Made by a program: the position numbers and the translations under genes | The notes under the pieces: generated by a model | Seen by the model: the letters and a program-made list of their open reading frames with translations, nothing else | Told to the model about the DNA's origin: nothing | Database searches by the model: none | Shown here: one piece after another, positions 5,174-10,185 of the stretch | Numbering within the stretch: the stretch's first letter is position 1 | Layout: each line of letters begins with the position of its first letter | Origin: CAZEGI01 sp964512105 | GTDB lineage: Archaea; Altiarchaeota; Altiarchaeia; IMC4; CAZEGI01 | Direction: 5' to 3' | DNA: 24,650 nucleotides | Assembly (NCBI GenBank): GCA_964512105.1 | Contig: CAZEGI010000017.1 | Location: forward strand, 1 to 24,650

Positions 5174-6139
5174 CTAAACGGCCTCCATCGTTGACGGGGG
5201 TTTTGGCGTTATGTTGTAGGTAACACTCACGACTCCCGGAACTTTTTCTGTTATCATGCTGCTCAATTTTTCAAGTATGTTGTAAGGCAGATGCGTTGGT
5301 TTTGCAGCCCTTGCGTCAACGCTGTCCCAGCATCTTATCTCGACCTGCAGTCCGAACTCCCGCTTTCCATTGCGCATTCCGGTTACGCGGTCCTGGTGCA
5401 GAATCGCCATGCACTGGAATGCCCTGGTTTTTGCCAATTCAGTCTCAAGGATGGCGGTTGCCTGCCGCACGATTTCTATTTTTTCGGGCGTGGCTTCACC
5501 TATAACGCGTGCGGCCAGCGCAGGACCCGGAAACGGCATTCTGTTGTATACGGAATCCGGCAAGCCAACGGCCTTTGCCACCCTCCGGACCCCGTCCTTG
5601 CGGAGCTGCACTAGGGGCTCGATAATTCGGTATCCGAACGCTTTTTTCGGGTCAATGCCCAGCTGCTCAAAAACGTTGTGCTGCCTCTTGATGCCAGCAA
5701 CCGTTTCGTCCACGTCCGTAAGAATGGTTCCCTGGAGGAGGTACTTCGCACCACTTTTTCTCACAAGCTGCCCGAAGACGTCCTTGTAGAAGGTTTGCGT
5801 TATTGCTTCCCTTTTTTCTTCCGGATCCGTTATTCCTTTCAGAGCGCAAAAAAATTTTTCCCGGGCGTCAAGCACTTCCATGCGAACGCCCAAGTTCCCG
5901 AACAGCGATGCGATTTTTTCGGGTTCGTTTTTTCTCATCAGGCCGTTGTTGATGAAATACGTTTTAAGCCTGTTGCCCAAGGCCCTGTGACCCAGCATCG
6001 TGACGGCAGAGGAATCAACACCTCCCGAGAGGGCATTTATCGCCAGTCCGTTTCCGACAGTAGAGCGTATTTCCCTGACCTTCGCTTCTATGAATTTTTT
6101 TGTATCTAAGTCCTTTGCCTTTATTTCCTTGATTTTCAT
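5174..6139 (-). CDS. Divergent GMP-synthetase-like PP-loop ATPase (GuaAb paralogue)
   Basis: A 321-aa N-type ATP pyrophosphatase with the PP-loop SGGVDSS (38-44) and the GMP synthetase features INNGLMRKNEPEKI, LLQGTI and RMPFPGPALAARVIGEATPEKI. It differs from canonical GuaAb (second copy at 8193-9122) where the XMP/dimer region is conserved: TDVDET replaces PDWIET, IKRQHNV replaces IKSHHNV, LVQLRKDGVR replaces VRDLYKDEVR, RNGKREFGLQVEIR replaces KGDSRDYGYMVALR, and the C-terminus is PKPPSTMEAV instead of NKPPATIEFE. AMPylating ATPase chemistry is likely retained; the acceptor substrate may have changed. The start is supported by GAGGAG six bases before the ATG. Confidence 0.88.
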   Translation of the reverse strand: MKIKEIKAKDLDTKKFIEAKVREIRSTVGNGLAINALSGGVDSSAVTMLGHRALGNRLKTYFINNGLMRKNEPEKIASLFGNLGVRMEVLDAREKFFCALKGITDPEEKREAITQTFYKDVFGQLVRKSGAKYLLQGTILTDVDETVAGIKRQHNVFEQLGIDPKKAFGYRIIEPLVQLRKDGVRRVAKAVGLPDSVYNRMPFPGPALAARVIGEATPEKIEIVRQATAILETELAKTRAFQCMAILHQDRVTGMRNGKREFGLQVEIRCWDSVDARAAKPTHLPYNILEKLSSMITEKVPGVVSVTYNITPKPPSTMEAV

Positions 6140-6229
6140 TTCAGCTCCTCACACCAGATAGTGCATGTGGGACTGGAGCGTAGCGAAAGTCCCACCATTC
6201 GCTTTGATGATCAACCTTTCTGAAGGTTG
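6140..6229. repeat. Leader of the guaA-like gene with repeat-derived hairpins
   Basis: Contains GTGGGACT...AGTCCCAC (6168-6195), a version of the unit hairpin at 6489-6508 with about ten extra loop bases (including GAGCGTAGCG), and CAACCTTTCTGAAGGTTG (6212-6229), which also flanks tRNA-Leu. A Shine-Dalgarno GAGGAG lies at 6148-6153 on the minus strand. The island therefore runs to within about 30 bp of the coding region. Confidence 0.6.
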
Positions 6230-6542
6230 TGGGCCTGTGGAGATTCGGACATAAGGGACATGCTGTCCCTTATCAACCCTGGGCNNNNNNNNNNNNNNNN
6301 NNNNNNNNNNNNNNNNNNNNNNNNNNNNNNNNNNNNNNNNNNNNNNNNNNNNNNNNNNNNNNNNNNNNNNNNNNNNNNNNNNNNAACCCGTAGTGGGTGT
6401 ATGAGGTCTATAGCCTCATGGGCCTGTGGAGATTCGGACATAAGGGACATGCTGTCCCTTATCAACCCTGGGCCTTTATATGCGTTATGTGGGACTGAAA
6501 GTCCCACAAACCCGTAGTGGGTGTATGAGGTCTATAGCCTCA
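6230..6542 (-). repeat. Tandem 124-bp repeats carrying tRNA-Ile 3' ends, interrupted by a gap
   Basis: Copies of the tRNA-Ile 3' end lie at 6230-6250 and 6419-6439, in addition to the gene's own at 6543-6563; the last two are exactly 124 bp apart. Bases 6230-6284 equal 6419-6473, and 6385-6418 equal 6509-6542. Each unit contains module P (P3 6250-6284, P4 6439-6473: ATAAGGGAC/GTCCCTTAT), TGTGGGACT/AGTCCCACA, ACCC/GGGT and ATGAGG/CCTCAT hairpins. The N-run sits inside the array, so the copy number is unknown. Confidence 0.92.
6285..6384. other. Assembly gap (100 N) inside the tandem repeats
   Basis: Exactly 100 N, a conventional placeholder. If the flanks belong to one repeat unit, the missing sequence is 35 bp (equal to 6474-6508), or 35 plus a multiple of 124 bp if more units exist. 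ORFs crossing it are artefacts. Confidence 0.95.
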
Positions 6543-6808
6543 TGGGCCTGTGGAGATTCGGACTCCAGACCTCTCGATATCTGAACCGCGAGGGGGTTTC
6601 ACCCCCTCCCAGTTCTAAGGTGTTCCTGACCACCCCCCCAATCGGGTGCCTTGCAGGCACCCGATATTTTTTCTTTTGGGAATGAAAGCACTTTTCTTTT
6701 CCCAAAGAAGGCTCTGCCTTCTTGGGCGCAGGGACTTTGTCCCTCGCGTCTTAAAAAGAAAAGGGCTTCTATCAGTCGAGCGCTCTAACCAAGCTGAGCT
6801 ACAGGCCC
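6543..6808 (-). tRNA. tRNA-Ile(GAT) with a 191-nt intron
   Basis: Exon 1 (6808-6770) has acceptor GGGCCTG, D-arm GCTC/GAGC and anticodon arm CTCGA-CTGATA. Exon 2 (6578-6543) has A-TCGAG, T-arm TGGAG-TCCGAAT-CTCCA, acceptor CAGGCCC and discriminator A. Joining them gives a normal 75-nt tRNA with loop CTGATAA and anticodon GAT. CCA is not encoded. The intron lies at the canonical 37/38 position. TATA-like CTTATATATG at 6838-6847 lies about 30-39 bp upstream of the 5' end. The 3' end is followed by the tandem copies at 6230-6542. Confidence 0.95.
6579..6769 (-). mobile_element. tRNA-Ile intron made of hairpin element E, copy E2
   Basis: The splice sites fit a bulge-helix-bulge: CTGA (6775-6772) pairs with TCAG (6584-6581), bulges are TAG (6771-6769) and ATA (6580-6578), and the outer helix is the anticodon stem. 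The intron-side helix is weak. The intron body 6581-6765 is element E, also found at 2680-2978 next to tRNA-Ser. It contains module Q (6581-6639), hairpin ATCGGGTGCC/GGCACCCGAT, and end hairpin CTTTTCTTTT...AAAAGAAAAG, whose loop carries a 48-bp addition (6701-6748) of two hairpins, AGAAGGC-TCT-GCCTTCT and AGGGAC-TTT-GTCCCT. No ORF and no homing endonuclease. Confidence 0.85.
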
Positions 6809-6837
6809 TTTTTGTGGTATAGAATAAGAGATTTAGC

Positions 6838-6847
6838 ATATATAAGT
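6838..6847 (-). promoter_or_regulatory. TATA-like promoter of tRNA-Ile
   Basis: CTTATATATG on the minus strand, 30-39 bp upstream of the mature 5' end. The spacing is slightly long but acceptable for an archaeal tRNA promoter. Confidence 0.5.
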
Positions 6848-6850
6848 TTC

Positions 6851-6925
6851 TTTCTTTTGGGAATGAAACAACTTTTCTTTCTTTTTTAAAGAAAGAAAAG
6901 GGGTTCTGCTGCAGGCCCGTGTGGA
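6851..6925 (-). pseudogene. Degenerate copy of element E end plus tRNA-Ile 5' fragment
   Basis: CTTTTGGGAATGAAA, then ACTTTTCTTT...AAAGAAAAGGG and TTCT repeat the distal end of element E as it meets tRNA-Ile exon 1. This is followed by GCTGCAGGCCC, close to the start of exon 1 (GCTACAGGCCC on the same strand), then GTGGAAAAGATATAAG, resembling GTGGTATAGAATAAG upstream of the real gene. Most of exon 1 is missing. It reads as a decayed, deleted copy of the upstream half of the tRNA-Ile locus. Confidence 0.5.
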
Positions 6926-7040
6926 AAAGATATAAGTGAATTAAAAAATAAAAAGAAAAGGATTGCCAATGGCATTCTTTTCATTCTTTTCTTTCTTTTC
7001 GTAAACGTTTTCTTTCTTTTGGAAAAAGAAAGAAAAGGTT
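6926..7040 (-). repeat. A/G- and T/C-rich hairpin tract after fbp
   Basis: Inverted polypurine/polypyrimidine repeats CTTTTCTTTCTTTT...AAAGAAAGAAAAG and TGCCAATGGCA fill the space. On the minus strand the fbp stop is followed directly by CCTTTTCTTTCTTTTTCC, a T-rich run of the kind that terminates archaeal transcription. No gene seen. Confidence 0.5.
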
Positions 7041-8132
7041 TTATTTCATCTTCTGGAATCTACCCTCGAGTTTTTTAAGAACGTTTGGGAGCGTGGTGTA
7101 TTCCATCTCGCCCGGTGGCAGTAGATGCGGCTGGAATGGTCCGTGACGTCTCATGAAGTCCGCAAGCACGTTCGCCTGCTTTCTCGCACGGTCGAAACCG
7201 ACATCCCCGAAACAATCCGCAGGTCCGAATAGCTTTCCGTTCTTCATTGAGAACGCCAGTGCAATCAACCTTGGTGGACCGTCAAACCTCGTGCAGTTCG
7301 CCTCCTTCTCCGCAACAGGCATTATCGGTCCGCGGTGTGAACCTCGCATCCAGCCCGCGATTAAATATGGTCGAGCAAATGGGTCAAGAACTTCGCCGGT
7401 TGCTGGATAGCCACTCTGTGAGCGTACAAGCATGCAGGGGTCATCCTTACCGACGTAGGTTCCTGCTATGAAGTTTACTTTTTCCGTGCTTATGGATGCC
7501 GCTATCTCGCCGGATTTTTTGTAGATGCGCTTTACGGCATATGCGTCTGTCAGTCCGATTAATGCCAGAAGGTCATACGATTCTTCAGGTGTGTTAAATA
7601 TTATTTTCTTGTTCCCTTTGACATCCTGAACTTCGAACTTGAAACCTTCGTGAAGTTTTGGGTCAAGAACCAATCCTGCGGTGTTGAAGGGGTTTGCAAA
7701 CATTTCGTACAACGCAAGGTTGAATGCTGAGGCCTCGGTTTTGTCAGCCATGAAAGCCACAAAAACCTCTGCAGGACGTTCTTCGATTTCCATCTCGGCA
7801 AGTCCTGGACCCATTCCGCGCACGTTTCCTGAAAACGCATCGGAAAGCAAATCTTGGCCTGCAGCATACAAACCAAGCTTTTTCGCAAGGTCTGCGCCCT
7901 CCTTAAACGCATCCCATGCAAGCGTGTGTATTTTTTTCGAGTCAACGCCCTCCTTGTGCGTCATCAGCAACTGCACGTCATCACCGCACCTCGTCACATA
8001 AAAATCAATCAACAGTTTTCCCTTCTCCTTCTGGAGTTTTTTTCTACATACGTCAAGAATCTCGGGGGGAGTAAAAATGTGTCCCCCGACGCTACCAATG
8101 TCCGCCTTTATCAAGCTTATCGTTGTTTTCAT
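7041..8132 (-). CDS. fbp: Fructose-1,6-bisphosphate aldolase/phosphatase (class V FBPase)
   Basis: A 363-aa archaeal bifunctional enzyme that condenses dihydroxyacetone phosphate with glyceraldehyde-3-phosphate and then dephosphorylates FBP, making gluconeogenesis irreversible. Family hallmarks: SLIKADIGSVGGH at the N-terminus (Mg binding), CGDD (50-53), the loop TDAYAVKRIY with Tyr198 and Schiff-base Lys201, then SQSGYPATGEVLDPFARPYLIAGWMRGSHRGP and FDGPPRLIALAF. Length is typical. It is divergent from guaAB across a 60-bp A/T-rich spacer. Fructose-6-phosphate made here could feed glucose-1-phosphate to the nucleotide-sugar cluster nearby. Confidence 0.97.
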   Translation of the reverse strand: MKTTISLIKADIGSVGGHIFTPPEILDVCRKKLQKEKGKLLIDFYVTRCGDDVQLLMTHKEGVDSKKIHTLAWDAFKEGADLAKKLGLYAAGQDLLSDAFSGNVRGMGPGLAEMEIEERPAEVFVAFMADKTEASAFNLALYEMFANPFNTAGLVLDPKLHEGFKFEVQDVKGNKKIIFNTPEESYDLLALIGLTDAYAVKRIYKKSGEIAASISTEKVNFIAGTYVGKDDPCMLVRSQSGYPATGEVLDPFARPYLIAGWMRGSHRGPIMPVAEKEANCTRFDGPPRLIALAFSMKNGKLFGPADCFGDVGFDRARKQANVLADFMRRHGPFQPHLLPPGEMEYTTLPNVLKKLEGRFQKMK

Positions 8133-8192
8133 TTTTTACCAACCACCATTAGAAGTTGATGGGTTATTAATGTTTATTTTTAAATAAATAAC

Positions 8193-9122
8193 ATGGTCTT
8201 CAACCCGGGGGGTTTCATAAAGGATGCAGTCGGTAGAATCAAAAAAGAAATCGGGAACAAAAGGGCCATTATTGCGTTGTCTGGTGGTGTCGATTCGTCG
8301 GTCTGCGCCGTCCTTACGCACAAGGCAATCGGAAAAAACCTCGTTTCTGTTTTCGTTGATACTGGGTTTATGCGGAAAAACGAGCCAAGCGAGATACGGG
8401 GGCTGTTTAGAGAAAGGTTTCACCTGAACTTAAGGATTGTGGACGCAAAAAAAGAATTTTTCAAGGAACTTAACGGGGTTTCTGACCCAGAGGAAAAGCG
8501 AAAAATCATCGGACACAAGTTCATTGAGGTTTTCGAGAGGGAGGCAAAAAAAGAAAAGGCGCAGGTTCTGGTTCAGGGAACAATCGCTCCGGACTGGATA
8601 GAAACCAGGGGGAAGATAAAGAGTCATCACAATGTTACGCTTCCGGATGGTATGGTCCTCGAGCTTGTCGAGCCCGTCAGGGACTTGTACAAGGACGAGG
8701 TTAGAATTGTTGCGAGAGAACTCGGACTTCCAGAAAATGTGTCTGAGAGAATGCCGTTTCCCGGGCCAGGACTTGCGGTTCGCGTGGTTGGCGAAATCAC
8801 GCCGAAACGCGTCGAGGTTATAAGAGAATGTGATGCGATTGTAACCGAAGAAATAGAAAAATCCGGGATAAAGTCGTGGCAGGCGTTTGCGGTTCTGCTC
8901 GAAGGCCGCGCAACGGGAGTGAAGGGCGATTCGCGGGATTATGGATACATGGTCGCGCTTAGGATTGTCGATTCCTTGGACGCGATGACTGCGAATGCGA
9001 AGCAGGTCGACTGGAAGGTTTTGTTAAGGATCAGCGACAGAATCACGAGGGAAGTGCCGAATGTGACGAGAGTTTTGTATGACCTCACAAACAAACCGCC
9101 GGCAACGATAGAGTTTGAATAA
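8193..9122 (+). CDS. guaAB: GMP synthase, PP-loop ATPase subunit (canonical)
   Basis: A 309-aa archaeal GMP synthetase subunit B, which adenylates XMP and, with the glutaminase subunit GuaAa, forms GMP. Motifs: PP-loop SGGVDSS (30-36), FVDTGFMRKNEPSEI, VQGTIAPDWIET, IKSHHNV, EPVRDLYKDEVR, RMPFPGPGLAVRVVGEITP, TGVKGDSRDYGYMVALR and C-terminal TNKPPATIEFE. No amidotransferase gene is present in the window. TATA-like TATTTTTAAATAAATA lies immediately upstream, shared with divergent fbp. A second, divergent member of the family is at 5174-6139. Confidence 0.97.
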   Translation: MVFNPGGFIKDAVGRIKKEIGNKRAIIALSGGVDSSVCAVLTHKAIGKNLVSVFVDTGFMRKNEPSEIRGLFRERFHLNLRIVDAKKEFFKELNGVSDPEEKRKIIGHKFIEVFEREAKKEKAQVLVQGTIAPDWIETRGKIKSHHNVTLPDGMVLELVEPVRDLYKDEVRIVARELGLPENVSERMPFPGPGLAVRVVGEITPKRVEVIRECDAIVTEEIEKSGIKSWQAFAVLLEGRATGVKGDSRDYGYMVALRIVDSLDAMTANAKQVDWKVLLRISDRITREVPNVTRVLYDLTNKPPATIEFE

Positions 9123-10043
9123 CTACTGGTTTTTCCTCGTCCATTCGACGGTTTCTTTCATTCCGGCATCGAGTTTTATTTTCGGTCTCCAGCCAAGAAC
9201 TTTTTTTGCGAGTTTTATGTCCAACGCGATTCGCCTGACTTCGCCGGGAACCGCACTGCCGTGTTTTGCTTTTACTTTTGATTTCGTGATTTTTTCCAGT
9301 TTTTTTGACAAATCATTGACTGATGTTTCAATGCCTGTCCCGATGTTGAAAATTCCGCTTATGTTTTTTTCTAATGATAATAAATTCGATTCAGCGACAT
9401 CCCTGACGTATACAAAATCTCGCGTCTGTTTTCCGTCGCCGAATATTGTCGGAATTTCGTTTTTAAGATATTTCCCTGTGAAGATTGCGACAACGCCCGC
9501 CTCGCCCAAGGGGTCTTGGCGCGGACCGTAGACATTTGCGTAACGCAAAGCAACGAAATTTATTCCGTAAAGTTTCTGGTACAACTCGAGGTAATGCTCA
9601 ACAACGTGCTTTGAAATTCCATAAGGGCAAAGCGGTTTTACGGGATGTTTCTCGTCTGCTGGCAGGTATTCGGGTTCGCCGTAGATTGCTCCGCCGGTTG
9701 ATGCATACACGATTTTCCTGATTTTGAAATCCCTGCAACATTCCAAAAGGTTTATTGAACCCAGAATGTTTGAATTCGCGTCGAACATCGGGTTCTTTAC
9801 AGAATTCCGCACGTTTATGTGCGCGGCATGGTGCACGACAAAATCGAATTTTTCTTTTTTGAATACGTTCCTTAACTTTTTGTCGCAGATGTCGAGATTG
9901 AAGAATTTCGCTTTTGTATTCAGATTTTCGACCCTTCCGGTGGATAGGTCGTCAACGATGCTTACGTTGTATCCCTTCTTCAATAATAAGTCAACGACAT
10001 GTGAACCTATGAATCCTGCCCCTCCGGTAACGAGAACCTTCAT
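9123..10043 (-). CDS. NAD-dependent sugar epimerase (UDP-glucose 4-epimerase-like)
   Basis: A 306-aa extended short-chain dehydrogenase. The Rossmann motif GGAGFIGS lies at residues 7-14, and the catalytic Y141-x3-K145 (YGISK) follows the STGG segment. FGDGKQTRDFVYVRDVA and a C-terminal GWRPKI are typical of UDP-sugar 4-epimerases. As the last gene of ugd-galU-uxs it may interconvert UDP-glucose/UDP-galactose, or UDP-xylose/UDP-arabinose; the sequence does not decide. I chose the ATG at 10043 over a TTG at 10067 because it forms TAATG with the stop of a 32-aa ORF and puts the Rossmann strand at the N-terminus. Confidence 0.92.
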   Translation of the reverse strand: MKVLVTGGAGFIGSHVVDLLLKKGYNVSIVDDLSTGRVENLNTKAKFFNLDICDKKLRNVFKKEKFDFVVHHAAHINVRNSVKNPMFDANSNILGSINLLECCRDFKIRKIVYASTGGAIYGEPEYLPADEKHPVKPLCPYGISKHVVEHYLELYQKLYGINFVALRYANVYGPRQDPLGEAGVVAIFTGKYLKNEIPTIFGDGKQTRDFVYVRDVAESNLLSLEKNISGIFNIGTGIETSVNDLSKKLEKITKSKVKAKHGSAVPGEVRRIALDIKLAKKVLGWRPKIKLDAGMKETVEWTRKNQ

Positions 10044-10141
10044 TACAAACTCGCAAGGATACTGCAACCTTTAGGTCGCAGAGGAATCGCGATTTTTTCC
10101 TTTACCTTGCGATTGCACCTCTTTTTTGTTGTCTTAACCAT
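10043..10141 (-). CDS. Possible 32-aa basic small protein / leader ORF
   Basis: The ORF begins MVKTTKKRCNRKVKEK and ends RPKGCSILASL, with ten Lys and Arg in the first sixteen to twenty-four residues and two cysteines. Its stop overlaps the epimerase start in TAATG. The perfect 14-bp arms TTACAAACTCGCAA and TTGCGAGTTTGTAA (10143-10156 and 10043-10056) lie just before its ATG and over its last codons and stop, so the ORF is the loop of one large dyad. An inner dyad, GAGG-AATCGC/GCGATT-CCTC, adds structure. It could be a small protein, a translational-coupling leader or chance; no family is recognised. Confidence 0.4.
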   Translation of the reverse strand: MVKTTKKRCNRKVKEKIAIPLRPKGCSILASL

Positions 10142-10156
10142 TTTGCGAGTTTGTAA
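10043..10156 (-). promoter_or_regulatory. Large dyad covering the epimerase start region
   Basis: In the minus-strand transcript the 14-bp stem would sequester the sequence directly upstream of the epimerase start codon, with the UAA of UAAUG inside the stem. Opening it by ribosomes on the 32-aa ORF would couple the two. The pairing is seen directly; the regulatory reading is inferred. Confidence 0.5.
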
Positions 10157-10158
10157 GT

Positions 10159-10185
10159 AATACTCTACCCAGATGGTAGAGTATT
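10159..10185 (-). terminator. Perfect hairpin directly after the uxs stop
   Basis: AATACTCTACC (10159-10169) and GGTAGAGTATT (10175-10185) form a perfect 11-bp stem with a 5-base loop, touching the uxs stop codon at 10186. On the minus strand it is not followed by a long T-run, so attenuation or RNA processing between uxs and the epimerase is as plausible as termination. Confidence 0.5.

Noticed and set aside
6203..6229. C/D box sRNA (TGATGA followed by CTGA)
   Set aside because: The boxes are only about 9 bases apart, and the CTGA is the loop of a hairpin; no C'/D' pair or guide-length spacer.
6211..6517. ORFs on both strands across the N-run near tRNA-Ile
   Set aside because: They run through the gap placeholder and repeat hairpins; there is no plausible product.
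6230..6563. CRISPR array from the regularly repeated units
   Set aside because: The 124-bp units are near-identical throughout, with no unique spacers, and contain tRNA ends and hairpins; no cas genes are seen.
10044..10067. Epimerase start at the upstream TTG
   Set aside because: The ATG at 10043 places the Rossmann strand at the N-terminus as in the family and forms TAATG with the small ORF.
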